Below are positions 50,282 through 59,511 of a stretch of DNA of 64,000 bases, piece by piece. The stretch comes from RGIG3009 sp045653425 (GTDB lineage: Bacteria > Bacillota > Clostridia > Oscillospirales > Acutalibacteraceae), in contig JAZOLU010000029.1 in the NCBI GenBank assembly GCA_045653425.1, positions 1-64,000 on the forward strand, written 5' to 3'. Below the pieces are notes generated by a model, which did no database searches, was not told the origin of the DNA, and worked only from the letters and a program-made list of their open reading frames with translations. The translations under genes were made by a program, and so were the position numbers. Numbering within the stretch: the stretch's first letter is position 1; each line of letters opens with the position of its first letter.

Positions 50282-51360
50282 TCCACTTCCTCCTCTTTTT
50301 TGAGCAACGCCGGCAATGCGGCGGTATACGTACGAAACGCGGTTGGCAACGCATATTGTGATAATTGCGCTGCCGTTACCAAAACATACCCATCTTTTGC
50401 GGCGAAGGGGATTGCCTTAACAAGCAAGCCGCTGAGCTGCCATTCTACGTGCGAGAACACGTGACGCCCCGCTGAAATCGGCTGCGTTTCTAGTGCGGTG
50501 ATGCCTTGCGATTTCAAAAAATCTTGCACGCTCTCATCCGTAAGCAGATTGGGTAATTCCCACATCCCGCCCAGTAAGCCCCGCGGTGCACGCCGATGTA
50601 ATAACACCTTTGGTTCGGCGCCCTGCACGACCACCACCAATACCGTGCGTTGTTCCACACGGCGTGCTTTGGGTGTGGAACGTGTGGGCAGTTCGCGCGC
50701 ACGTTCCGTTCCGGCAACGGCGCAATAGGCGCGTACCGGACAAATCGCACATTTGGGTTGAGTGTTGGGTAAACAAATTGTCTCCCCCAGTTCCATTAAC
50801 CCTTGGTTAAATGCACCGGGTTCCTCGGCAGGTACCAGCCGCCGTACCAGCTCGGTGAGTTCTCGGCGCGGGCAGGTTTGCATTACGTCGCGGTCATCGT
50901 TGGTTAAACGCGCCATTACGCGCAGTACGTTGCCGTCCACGGCGGCGGCACGCTTTCCAAAAGCGATGGAAGCAATGGCACCCGCGGTGTATTCCCCAAT
51001 ACCGGGCAATGTGAGCAATTCCTCATACGTGGAGGGCAGTTCGCCGCCGTAATCCCGCATAACTGCTTGCGCCGCCTTTTGCAGGTTACGAACACGGCTG
51101 TAATAACCCAAACCCTCCCACAATTTCAGCAACGTATCCTCCGATGCCTCTGCTAAATCCCACACAGTGGGTAACGCCGCCATAAATCGTTCAAAATACG
51201 GGAGCACCGCCTCAATACGGGTTTGTTGCAGCATAATTTCTGAAACCCATACCCGATACGGTGTGAGGTGTTCCCGCCACGGAAACGCCCGCTCGTGCGC
51301 CGTATACCACTGCACCAACGGTTGCGCCAGCCCCTCAATTGCTTTTACGCTTTCAGCCAT
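50278..51360 (-). CDS. mutY: A/G-specific adenine glycosylase
   Basis: 360 residues from the ATG at 51360. It removes adenine paired with 8-oxoguanine. ETILQQTR-like EIMLQQTRIEAVLPYFERF, helix-hairpin-helix LPGIGEYTAGAI with catalytic Asp in VDGNVLRV, and the iron-sulfur motif C-X6-C-X2-C-X5-C in CLPNTQPKCAICPVRAYC are clear. The C-terminal part is the NUDIX-like 8-oxoG recognition domain. It overlaps the upstream Spx/ArsC-like gene by 16 nt. Confidence 0.93.
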   Translation of the reverse strand: MAESVKAIEGLAQPLVQWYTAHERAFPWREHLTPYRVWVSEIMLQQTRIEAVLPYFERFMAALPTVWDLAEASEDTLLKLWEGLGYYSRVRNLQKAAQAVMRDYGGELPSTYEELLTLPGIGEYTAGAIASIAFGKRAAAVDGNVLRVMARLTNDDRDVMQTCPRRELTELVRRLVPAEEPGAFNQGLMELGETICLPNTQPKCAICPVRAYCAVAGTERARELPTRSTPKARRVEQRTVLVVVVQGAEPKVLLHRRAPRGLLGGMWELPNLLTDESVQDFLKSQGITALETQPISAGRHVFSHVEWQLSGLLVKAIPFAAKDGYVLVTAAQLSQYALPTAFRTYTAALPALLKKEEEVE

Positions 51361-51686
51361 TGTTCCCAAACCTCCGGACAATATCCCACGGTGGCCTGTT
51401 TGCCGTTGCGCACAATGGGCGTGCGCAAAGCTTTGGGGGTTTCTAATAATTTTTCTCTTTTATCAGCATCGTATGCCAAATAGCGAATGACCGTGGCTTC
51501 ACCGGATTTGGGGTCCACCAACGCATCCACACCGCCCACGGCGGCGCACACGCTTTCCAGTTCGCGGCGGCTGATGCCGTATTTGTCCACTTCCACACGT
51601 TGCACCGTTACGCGGCGTTCCTTGAAAAAACGCTCCGCTTTTTTGGTGTCAAAACACTTGGAACGGCCGAAAATTTGAATTCCCAT
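51345..51686 (-). CDS. Spx/ArsC-family protein
   Basis: 113 residues. Thioredoxin-like fold of the ArsC/Spx family: IQIFGRSKCFDTKKAERFFKER with a single Cys11 and no second Cys of a CXXC pair, then RTPIVRNGKQATVGYC. YffB/Spx relatives act as regulators or reductases; the function here is unknown. AAGGGGAG precedes the ATG. Confidence 0.82.
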   Translation of the reverse strand: MGIQIFGRSKCFDTKKAERFFKERRVTVQRVEVDKYGISRRELESVCAAVGGVDALVDPKSGEATVIRYLAYDADKREKLLETPKALRTPIVRNGKQATVGYCPEVWEQWLKA

Positions 51687-51695
51687 AGTCTCCCC

Positions 51696-53282
51696 TTACG
51701 TTCTGCTGAACTCTTGCAGTTCCAATCCCTTATTGTGGTCCAGCGCCCATTGAATGTTCCAACTGCTGGTAAACAAGAGCAACGGATTCCCGTGCAAATC
51801 CTGAACACGGCGGGTGTCAGATGTTAAGTCTAACGCCTTTACATCTACATTTTCGCCCACAATCCACCGAATGTACTGATACGGCAGACCTTCCATAATA
51901 ACATCTACACCGTATTCATTTTTCAAACGGTATTCCAACACGTCAAATTGCAACGTTCCTACCACGCCGACGATAACTTCTTCCATACCACCGCCCAGTT
52001 CTTGAAATATCTGAATAGCACCCTCTTGCGCAATTTGGGATGTTCCCTTAATGAACTGTTTGCGCTTCATCGTATCTTTTTGCCGTACCAAGCGGAAATG
52101 CTCCGGTGCGAAGGTGGGAATTCCCTCAAATTTTAACTTTTTACCGCCGGCGCACACAGTATCGCCAATGGAAAATACGCCGGGGTCAAATACACCGATA
52201 ATATCGCCGGCGTACGCCTCTTCCACAATTTCACGGTCCTGTGCCATCATTTGTTGCGGCTGGGACAATTTGGTGTTGCGCCCGCCCTGAACGTGAAATA
52301 CTTCCTGACCTTTTTGGAACCGACCGGAGCAAATGCGCATAAAAGCGATGCGGTCGCGGTGGGCTTTGTTCATATTCGCTTGAATTTTGAACACAAATGC
52401 CGAAAATGCCTCGTCAAACGGGTTAACTTCTCCCTCCGTGCAACGGCGCGGCAACGGCGGTGTGGTCATACGCAAAAAGTTTTCCAAAAACGGTTGAACG
52501 CCGAAATTTGTTAACGCCGAACCAAAAAACACCGGTGACAGTTTTCCGCAACGTACCTTTTCCAAATCGAATTCGCCGCCCGCACCGTCCAACAATTCGC
52601 GGTCGTCCATTAACGTTTGGTACAGTTCATCACCCAGCAACCCTTGCAAAGCGGGGTCGTCCATATCGGTCACCTTAGCATCCGCCGCGTGACCGATACC
52701 GTTGTATTCAAACGATAACACCCGATTGTTATCACGCTCATACACGCCCTTAAAATCCCGACCCGAACCAATGGGCCAGTTAACGGGATATGTTTGAATA
52801 CCCAGCACGTTTTCAATATCAGCCATCAGTTCATACGGGTCGCGCGCGTCGCGGTCCATCTTGTTGATGAACGTGAACACGGGGATATCCCGCATCATAC
52901 ACACCTTAAACAATTTAACGGTTTGCTTTTCCACACCTTTGGAAGCATCTATCACCATCACGGCAGAATCCGCCGCCATTAGGGTGCGGTACGTATCCTC
53001 TGAAAAGTCTTGGTGACCGGGCGTATCCAAAATGTTCACACAGTAGCCGTCGTATTCAAACTGCAAAACCGAGGACGTTACCGAAATACCACGTTGTTTT
53101 TCAATCTCCATCCAGTCGGATACCGCGTGCTTCATTGATTTTTTGCCCTTAACCATACCGGCAGAAGCAATGGCTCCGCCGTACAGCAGGAATTTTTCAG
53201 TTAAGGTGGTTTTACCGGCGTCCGGATGCGAGATAATGGCAAAGGTACGCCGCCGTTCAATTTCGTTGTTAAAATTCGCCAC
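51696..53282 (-). CDS. prfC: Peptide chain release factor 3
   Basis: 528 residues from a GTG with TTTGGAGGA upstream. Translational GTPase that recycles RF1/RF2: P-loop HPDAGKTTLTE, DTPGHQDFSEDTYR, NKMDRDARDP, and the RF3-specific EIEKQRGISVTSSV. Full length, with domains II and III following. Confidence 0.95.
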   Translation of the reverse strand: MANFNNEIERRRTFAIISHPDAGKTTLTEKFLLYGGAIASAGMVKGKKSMKHAVSDWMEIEKQRGISVTSSVLQFEYDGYCVNILDTPGHQDFSEDTYRTLMAADSAVMVIDASKGVEKQTVKLFKVCMMRDIPVFTFINKMDRDARDPYELMADIENVLGIQTYPVNWPIGSGRDFKGVYERDNNRVLSFEYNGIGHAADAKVTDMDDPALQGLLGDELYQTLMDDRELLDGAGGEFDLEKVRCGKLSPVFFGSALTNFGVQPFLENFLRMTTPPLPRRCTEGEVNPFDEAFSAFVFKIQANMNKAHRDRIAFMRICSGRFQKGQEVFHVQGGRNTKLSQPQQMMAQDREIVEEAYAGDIIGVFDPGVFSIGDTVCAGGKKLKFEGIPTFAPEHFRLVRQKDTMKRKQFIKGTSQIAQEGAIQIFQELGGGMEEVIVGVVGTLQFDVLEYRLKNEYGVDVIMEGLPYQYIRWIVGENVDVKALDLTSDTRRVQDLHGNPLLLFTSSWNIQWALDHNKGLELQEFSRT

Positions 53283-53311
53283 GGGTGTTCCTCCAAAGAT
53301 AATAAATTACA

Positions 53312-54676
53312 TCATTTTATTGTATCGGTTTTTTCCGAAATAATCAAGTCCTTTTGTTGCATTGCCGCCGAAAGCAATATATCGCGGTCGTTTGGTAATC
53401 TTTCTGACAGCACCTCTGCCAGCATCCAGTTCAGCAAACGCCCTACTGCACGGCCCGACGGGACACCCGCACGCAACAGGTCATCCCCACCAACAGCCAG
53501 CGTTTTGAGTGACACGCACTGACCCTCTGCCACAATGCGGGAAACCCGCTCACGCAACTTGCTAATTGTTGCCAAACGCTCCTCCTGTACTGCCGCCGCG
53601 TGCGCACGGGTATCCCCCTCCTGCACCGCCAACAACTGCAAAAACTGTTCCTCGCCCCAACGGTTCAGGCAACGGCGCACGGCAGTATCGGTATCGGCAA
53701 TGGGTGTGTCGTGATACTTTATTAGCATACACACCGCCTCACACGTGCGGCGGTCGTATTTTAAGCGATGCAAGATATCACACGCTATACGCTCACTTTC
53801 GGCGGCGTGTCCATAAAAATGGCCGTGGCCGTTTTCGTCAATCGTATAGCACCGCGGTTTACCGATATCGTGAAGCAATAATGCCAACCGTACAACCAAT
53901 TCCGGCGATGACGCGTTTACGGCATCCAACGTATGCCGTAACACATCACGGTGGTGATACGGACTGTGTTGGTCAAACCCCTCCAACGCCCGCAGTTCCG
54001 GCAATATCGGGTACAGTACCGCAAAAAACGTGTGTAACACGCACCCTGCACTTTCGCCCGTTAACAGACGATTTATCTCTGCCTGAATCCGTTCCGCCGC
54101 TACTGCGGTAAGCAACGGCGCGCAGCGGTGCAACGCCGCTGACGTGGTTTGCTCCATTGTAAAACCATAGGTGGCGGCAAAACGCAAAGCGCGCAGTACC
54201 CGCAAGGCATCTTCTGTAAAACGTTCTTGCGCGTTGCCTACACAACGAAGAATCCCGCAGCGCGCATCCTCTGCTCCGCCAAAAGGGTCGTACAATCCAC
54301 GGGTAGGATGCCACGCTATGGCATTTACTGTAAAATCTCTTCGTCGTAAATCTTCGGTAATATCCGTCACAAAACGCACACTGTCCGGTCGGCGATGGTC
54401 ACGGTAATTGCCGTCCACTCGGTAAGTCGTAATCTCTATCGGTTCTCCGTGTAACAGCACCGTTACGGTGCCGTGTGCCGCGCCGGTGGGAATGACCGTG
54501 GTATCCGCAAACACAGCCGCTACCTGTTCCGGCAGGGCATTGGTGGTGATATCCCAATCGTGCGGGGTGCGGCCTAACAGACAGTCCCGTACGCAACCGC
54601 CTACAACCCAGCCCTCAAACCCGGCTTGTTCCAACCGTGTCAGTACCTCGGCTACGGTGCTTGGTAATTGTATCAC
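53312..54676 (-). CDS. cca: CCA tRNA nucleotidyltransferase with HD domain
   Basis: 454 residues from a GTG with GGGGGAG upstream. The class II nucleotidyltransferase head has GGCVRDCLLGRTPHDWDI with the two metal-binding Asp residues, RRDFTVNAIAWHP and RFTEDALRVLRALRFAA. An HD domain follows (LLHDIGKPRC, HGHAAES). It adds or repairs the CCA end of tRNAs. It may add only part of CCA in organisms with two enzymes; that cannot be told here. Confidence 0.93.
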   Translation of the reverse strand: MIQLPSTVAEVLTRLEQAGFEGWVVGGCVRDCLLGRTPHDWDITTNALPEQVAAVFADTTVIPTGAAHGTVTVLLHGEPIEITTYRVDGNYRDHRRPDSVRFVTDITEDLRRRDFTVNAIAWHPTRGLYDPFGGAEDARCGILRCVGNAQERFTEDALRVLRALRFAATYGFTMEQTTSAALHRCAPLLTAVAAERIQAEINRLLTGESAGCVLHTFFAVLYPILPELRALEGFDQHSPYHHRDVLRHTLDAVNASSPELVVRLALLLHDIGKPRCYTIDENGHGHFYGHAAESERIACDILHRLKYDRRTCEAVCMLIKYHDTPIADTDTAVRRCLNRWGEEQFLQLLAVQEGDTRAHAAAVQEERLATISKLRERVSRIVAEGQCVSLKTLAVGGDDLLRAGVPSGRAVGRLLNWMLAEVLSERLPNDRDILLSAAMQQKDLIISEKTDTIK

Positions 54677-54690
54677 GGTATTCTCCCCCG

Positions 54691-55140
54691 TTACTTAAAA
54701 ATAAACCGTTTACTGAACACATAGTTCAGCAATACCACAACAATGCTGACAACCGCTTTGGCTACCATTCCCTGAATACCAAACACGGTTTGATTGAGAC
54801 CAACCCATACCAACACGGGTACGGCAACAATTTCAATAATACCGGTGGCAACGCGGGCGGCAACAAATTTGCCAAGTTCCGGTAATACAATTTCCGCTTT
54901 CCAACTGCGGCTGTGGAACACCCAGTGCTTGTTGGTAACAAACGCAAACAACACCGCCAGCACCCACGAAAGGCAATTTGCCACAAATACCGTGAGGGTT
55001 TCTTGACCGAAAAACACAAGCGAACCGAGCCACGCAAACACCGCATAACTCAGCCAACTGACCGCCGTGGTCATAACACCCCAAAACAAATATCGTACGA
55101 TTTCCAAAACCATAGTATGTTGGTGTTTTTGTGTATTCAT
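54691..55140 (-). CDS. GtrA-family membrane protein
   Basis: 149 residues from the ATG at 55140 (GGAGAG upstream). Four membrane helices in the GtrA pattern: EIVRYLFWGVMTTAVSWLSYAVF, AVLFAFVTNKHWVFHSR, KFVAARVATGIIEIVAV and a C-terminal LLNYVFSKRFIF. GtrA proteins help move or form lipid-linked sugars for surface glycosylation. Confidence 0.85.
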   Translation of the reverse strand: MNTQKHQHTMVLEIVRYLFWGVMTTAVSWLSYAVFAWLGSLVFFGQETLTVFVANCLSWVLAVLFAFVTNKHWVFHSRSWKAEIVLPELGKFVAARVATGIIEIVAVPVLVWVGLNQTVFGIQGMVAKAVVSIVVVLLNYVFSKRFIFK

Positions 55141-55174
55141 ACACTTGCTCTCCGCTACCCATAGTATTGACTTT

Positions 55175-55203
55175 ATTATAACGGCGAAGCTACGTATCGT
55201 CAA
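55175..55203 (-). promoter_or_regulatory. Promoter of the GtrA gene (and perhaps cca, prfC)
   Basis: Minus strand: TTGACG, 17-nt spacer, TATAAT. Confidence 0.75.
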
Positions 55204-55246
55204 GTCGCACACCCAGGATTTTCTGCAAAGACATACCGACAACGCA

Positions 55247-55275
55247 TTGACAAGAAACGACGGGTAGTGTACAAT
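55247..55275 (+). promoter_or_regulatory. Promoter of the phosphodiester glycosidase operon
   Basis: TTGACA, 17-nt spacer, TACAAT, 34 nt before the start codon. Confidence 0.75.
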
Positions 55276-55309
55276 ACTTATGATTATTGTAAATTAAGGA
55301 TGTGTAGTT

Positions 55310-56317
55310 ATGCGTCACTCTGCGGAACGCACCAAACAGGTGCCTCCGGTACTGCGGTTTGTCGGTCGTTTTTTTGCCATACTGGGTGTGACCTTGTTGC
55401 TGGTACTGCTTTTGGTAGTGGGCGTTGTGGGCGTGATTTGCAAGGGGCCGTCCCCTACCACGCGCGATACGTTTGTTACCACCATGCAGGAAACCAGCGC
55501 ACTTAAATTTGTACCGCGTATTTTTCTTTCCAAAGAAGAAGTGAACGATATTTTGGACGGTAATACCGTAATGGAAACCGAGGATACTACCGACACCTCG
55601 GCCGGTTTTGAAGAAAAGGACGAGGAAGTTACCGAACCGATTGAACTGATTGATATTGCCGGTTCTACCTATGCGGGAAAACTGCTTATTGTACACGACC
55701 CGTCCCGCGTGAAAGTGGCTTGCTTGCCGTATTTTAGTGAAGAAGTGGACGGTCGCACCACCGAAGGTTTTGCCAAACGTGCCGGTGCGGTAGCGGCCAT
55801 TAACGGTGGCGGTTTTGTGGATACCAACGGTTTTGGCTCCGGCGGTATGCCCACCGGCATTGTTATTAAGGACGGTAAATTGGTTTGCGGTGGCCAAAAC
55901 ACCGTTTCGTCCGTGATTGCGTTTGATAATAACAATCATCTGATTGTGGGTAAAATGTCGGGTGCCGATGCATTGGCAAAAGGCGTACGCGATGCCGTGA
56001 GTTTTGGTCCCGCGCTCATTGTTAACGGCAAAGCGGCGGAGGTTTCCGGTACCAGCGGCGGCGTTAATCCGCGCACCGTGGTGGGGCAACGTGCTGACGG
56101 CGCGGTTCTGTTACTGGTAATTGACGGTAGACAAGCTCACAGTTTGGGTGCTACCTATAAGGATTGCATTGACGTTATGTTAAAATACGGTGCCGTGAAC
56201 GCCGGTAATTTGGATGGCGGCAGTTCCACCACCATGGTGTACAACGGCAAAGTGGTAAACAGTTGTGCCGCCTTGTCCGGTGCGCGCTACATTCCCACGG
56301 CTTTTGTTGTAATTTAA
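55310..56317 (+). CDS. Phosphodiester glycosidase-family membrane-anchored protein
   Basis: 335 residues. One N-terminal membrane helix (about 21-44) and an acidic linker precede the NAGPA/DUF2233 domain (PF09992): AAINGGGF, GMPTGIVIKDG, FGPALIVNGK, NPRTVVGQ, VIDGRQ and NAGNLDGGSSTTMVYNGK. Family members cleave sugar-phosphodiester links or act in exopolysaccharide metabolism outside the membrane. First gene of a three-gene set with tight spacing. Confidence 0.87.
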   Translation: MRHSAERTKQVPPVLRFVGRFFAILGVTLLLVLLLVVGVVGVICKGPSPTTRDTFVTTMQETSALKFVPRIFLSKEEVNDILDGNTVMETEDTTDTSAGFEEKDEEVTEPIELIDIAGSTYAGKLLIVHDPSRVKVACLPYFSEEVDGRTTEGFAKRAGAVAAINGGGFVDTNGFGSGGMPTGIVIKDGKLVCGGQNTVSSVIAFDNNNHLIVGKMSGADALAKGVRDAVSFGPALIVNGKAAEVSGTSGGVNPRTVVGQRADGAVLLLVIDGRQAHSLGATYKDCIDVMLKYGAVNAGNLDGGSSTTMVYNGKVVNSCAALSGARYIPTAFVVI

Positions 56318-56329
56318 GGAGGATGCACC

Positions 56330-57595
56330 ATGCTTGAACAAACCACGCCGTCTGCGGCTGACGTTATTGTAGAAGATGCTGCGCTGGAAATTCCGGTTAT
56401 TGTTCCGGAAAGTGACAACGAACCCGCGCTGATACTCCCCGACCCGGCGCCGGCTCCTCGCAAGCGTCGCTTTTTGCGGGGATTGTGTCTGTATTTTGTT
56501 ATTGTACTTGCCGTTATTCTTGTGGGGCTTTGGTTTTTCTATGCCTATCTCGCCAAGCGGGAAGCCGCCACGCCTAACGCCGCATTACAACGGTATATGG
56601 ATTGGGTTGCTACCGGGGATTATGAGTCGATTTACCAAACGTCCGGATTTGAGGAGACTCTTCTTAACAACAAAGAATCCTATTTGCGGTATTTGGAAAC
56701 GTTGTATAAAGATGCGACCGATTTATCGGTGCGTCAGCAGGTGACCACCGATACAGAGGTAACGCGGTATTCTCTTTACAGTGGTTCCAAACGCTTGTCC
56801 ACATTATTGCTCGCTCGCAGTGCGGAAGGCGACGGTACAATGTGGTATGTTACCACCGACCTTGCCGAACAACCCACCTATACCATTACCGCGGCGGAGG
56901 ATGTGCGCCTAACCATTAACGGTGTGGATGTGGGCTTGTTATCACTGCCGTCAACGGAAGTGCAGGCCGAGGTGTTCCCCACCGCTGAGAGTGCCGAGGT
57001 AACCATACCTACCCTATACCGATATACACTGGACAACCTGCTAACCCCGCCTACCGTGGCGGCCCTCACGTTGAGCGGCGATGATTGCACTGTGGTAACC
57101 GAGGGCGAAACCATTACCGTGCTCACCCCCGAAACGGAAACCGACCGCGCCGCACACGAACAGTTAGCGGTGGAGGCGGCAAAAACGTATGCCAAGTTTG
57201 TGGCAAAAGACGCCTCCCGCACGCAGTTGCTTAAAATTATTCACAAAGATAGTCAACTGTACCAAACCATTCGCAATTTCAGCAACGTGTGGTTTAACAA
57301 GCACGAATCGTATGAGTTCCGCGACGTGGAATTTGCCAATTATTCTCGCTATACTGCCGACGACTTTTCTTGTGTTGTCAGCTTTCAGCCCATTTATATT
57401 CGCAACGGCAAACCCATTGAAAGTACCCCTGTGTGCTATTGTATGACATTCCTGCGCGTGGAGGGCGAATGGTCATTGTACGCGCTTACCCAAACCACCC
57501 GCGAAGAAGCGGGGTTGCCCGCGTCGACTACCGGTACGACTTCGACTACTACAACTACAACTACTTCGGTGGTAACCACCACAACCATTGCGTAA
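56330..57595 (+). CDS. Single-pass membrane protein with Thr-rich tail
   Basis: 421 residues with AAGGAGG upstream. Residues 1-45 are acidic and Pro-rich, followed by KRR and one membrane helix (about 48-70), so the N-terminus is inside and the large domain outside. The outer part contains a repeated beta-rich domain and an NTF2-like segment (YMDWVATGDYESIYQTSGFE). The last 25 residues are almost only Thr, Ser and Val. I recognise no exact family; TcaA-like wall-associated proteins have a similar plan. Confidence 0.7.
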   Translation: MLEQTTPSAADVIVEDAALEIPVIVPESDNEPALILPDPAPAPRKRRFLRGLCLYFVIVLAVILVGLWFFYAYLAKREAATPNAALQRYMDWVATGDYESIYQTSGFEETLLNNKESYLRYLETLYKDATDLSVRQQVTTDTEVTRYSLYSGSKRLSTLLLARSAEGDGTMWYVTTDLAEQPTYTITAAEDVRLTINGVDVGLLSLPSTEVQAEVFPTAESAEVTIPTLYRYTLDNLLTPPTVAALTLSGDDCTVVTEGETITVLTPETETDRAAHEQLAVEAAKTYAKFVAKDASRTQLLKIIHKDSQLYQTIRNFSNVWFNKHESYEFRDVEFANYSRYTADDFSCVVSFQPIYIRNGKPIESTPVCYCMTFLRVEGEWSLYALTQTTREEAGLPASTTGTTSTTTTTTTSVVTTTTIA

Positions 57596-57613
57596 AACAA
57601 AGGAGGAACACGG

Positions 57614-59377
57614 ATGCGTGCTTTGCTGAAAACCGTTGTCACTGCGCCGGATAGTCTGATGCGTCTACTCGCCGCGTGGTTTTTTGCTTGCAGTGTATTT
57701 GTTTTATTACGCTCCGTAATCATCCTTACCGTGGTTGGTTTTTGTCTTATCACACTTGGTGCTTTTGCAGTGCTCACCTTGGCACAACACTTATTGCCCT
57801 TACCGCGGTTCACACACGCGGCGTTGGCCGTTAGCACCTTGGTATACGCCGCCGTGCTTGTGGCAATGCACGAGAACAAAAACGATTATCCGTTTCTTAT
57901 TGTGGTACTTTTGGCAACCGCCATTGTGTTGTTTCCGTTACTGCATTGTCAAAAAGGCGTTTTACTCCCTCGCCCCATTTCGCGGCGATTCTGCATAGCC
58001 GTGGTGGTAGCGGCCGGCTTGCTGTTTAGCGCGGTATTGGGTGCTATCGGTTGCTTGCGTTACCTCACGTATTCTTCACCCAATTACGATTTTGGCATTT
58101 TCGTGCAGATGTTTCACAATATGAAAGAAACGTTGTTGCCGATGGTGACTTGTGAACGGGACCAACTACTGTCGCATTTTGCGGTACATATTTCCCCTAT
58201 CTACTACGTGTTGTTGCCGTTTTATTGTGTATTCCCCTCGCCGCTGACGCTGCAAATTGGGCAGGTGCTGGTGCTGGCAAGCGGGTTAATTCCGCTTTAC
58301 CGTTTAGCACAACGGTTTCGGTTGTCAAATGGGCTTACGGCGTTACTGGCGGTGTTGTATGCGGTGTATCCGGCACTGTCTACCGGTTGCTTTTACGATT
58401 TGCACGAAAATTGCTTTTTGGTGCCGTTATTATTGTGGTTATTTGATTGTTACGAGCGTGGCCATTATTGGTGGATGATACTGCCCGCGTGCTTAGTACT
58501 GGCTACCAAAGAAGACGCCGCGGTTTACTTGGCCTTTTTTGCCATCTATTTGCTATTCTCGCGCCGCGACTTGCGACGTGCTCTTCCGTTGCTTTTGGGT
58601 GCCGTAGTTTACTTTGTGCTGGCCATTTGGTTGTTGCAGCAATTCGGTACCGGTGCTATGTTTGGACGATACGATTCTTTGCTGAATGCCGACAAAGATA
58701 CGGGCGGTTTGTTGGGTACGTTGTTGCGTGACCCTGCGTTCTTTTTAACAGAAATTACAAAAGATGAGACGATATCCGCCAAACTTGTTTGGTTGTTCCA
58801 GTTGTTGTTACCATTTGGCGTACTGTTATGGACGCCGCGCGGCAAGTATTGTCGCTTGCTGTTACTGTTTCCGTTGTTGCTTAATCTGCTCACGCAGTAT
58901 CCGTATCAGTTTGACATTGGTTTTCAATACAGTTTCGGCACGTTGCCGTTTTTGTATTATCTGTTAATTCAGAATATGGCGGATTCACCGCATCGTTTCC
59001 GCCGTGACCAATTATTGTTCGGCACACTGGCTGCCTGTTTACTGTATATGATGCTGGTTCTCCCCTCATTGAACCATTATATCACCGGTTACCGCGACCG
59101 CGGCGATACGTTCCGCGCTATGGATGCTTTGTTGGAAACCGTACCGGATGACGTTTCGGTAACCGCTTCCAGTATGCTACTGACGCATTTGGCGCAGCGT
59201 GCCGAAATTTATGAAGATGAGTACCACGCCATACCGGATACCGAGTACGTGGTGCTGGACCTGCGCGAAGGCTGGACAACGTTTTCCGAAACCTATCGCG
59301 AATTGTGTTTAAAAGCGGGTTATACTGTGGTAACCGAGGTGGAAAATCTGGGCGTTATTTTGAAAGCCCCGCAGTGA
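57614..59377 (+). CDS. DUF2079-family polytopic membrane protein
   Basis: 587 residues with AAAGGAGGAA upstream. About 13 membrane helices in the glycosyltransferase-C-like arrangement; SSPNYDFGIFVQMFHNMKET and YDLHENCFLVPLLLW with TKEDAAVYLAFF are hallmark segments of DUF2079. A lipid-linked sugar transferase role is commonly proposed but unproven. A terminator follows. Confidence 0.82.
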   Translation: MRALLKTVVTAPDSLMRLLAAWFFACSVFVLLRSVIILTVVGFCLITLGAFAVLTLAQHLLPLPRFTHAALAVSTLVYAAVLVAMHENKNDYPFLIVVLLATAIVLFPLLHCQKGVLLPRPISRRFCIAVVVAAGLLFSAVLGAIGCLRYLTYSSPNYDFGIFVQMFHNMKETLLPMVTCERDQLLSHFAVHISPIYYVLLPFYCVFPSPLTLQIGQVLVLASGLIPLYRLAQRFRLSNGLTALLAVLYAVYPALSTGCFYDLHENCFLVPLLLWLFDCYERGHYWWMILPACLVLATKEDAAVYLAFFAIYLLFSRRDLRRALPLLLGAVVYFVLAIWLLQQFGTGAMFGRYDSLLNADKDTGGLLGTLLRDPAFFLTEITKDETISAKLVWLFQLLLPFGVLLWTPRGKYCRLLLLFPLLLNLLTQYPYQFDIGFQYSFGTLPFLYYLLIQNMADSPHRFRRDQLLFGTLAACLLYMMLVLPSLNHYITGYRDRGDTFRAMDALLETVPDDVSVTASSMLLTHLAQRAEIYEDEYHAIPDTEYVVLDLREGWTTFSETYRELCLKAGYTVVTEVENLGVILKAPQ

Positions 59378-59383
59378 TTATAA

Positions 59384-59433
59384 GCCGCCGATATACTGCG
59401 ATATCGGCGGCATCTGTTTTAACGCTTTTTTTA
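59384..59433 (+). terminator. Terminator of the 55310-59377 operon
   Basis: A perfect 11-bp stem GCCGCCGATAT/ATATCGGCGGC lies 6 nt after the stop; T-rich sequence follows ending in a run of seven T. Confidence 0.75.
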
Positions 59434-59442
59434 ACCACCCCC

Positions 59443-59472
59443 TTGCTTTTCACGGGTGAATTGGTATATAAT
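59443..59472 (+). promoter_or_regulatory. Promoter of asnS
   Basis: TTGCTT, 18-nt spacer, TATAAT, 39 nt before the start codon; no T-box leader fits in this space. Confidence 0.65.
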
Positions 59473-59511
59473 ACCGAATGTATGGTTTTTACGGAAGGAA
59501 CTGATTACACA

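Noticed and set aside
59443..59511. T-box leader for asnS
   Set aside because: Only about 33 nt lie between the expected transcript start and the start codon, too short for a T-box.
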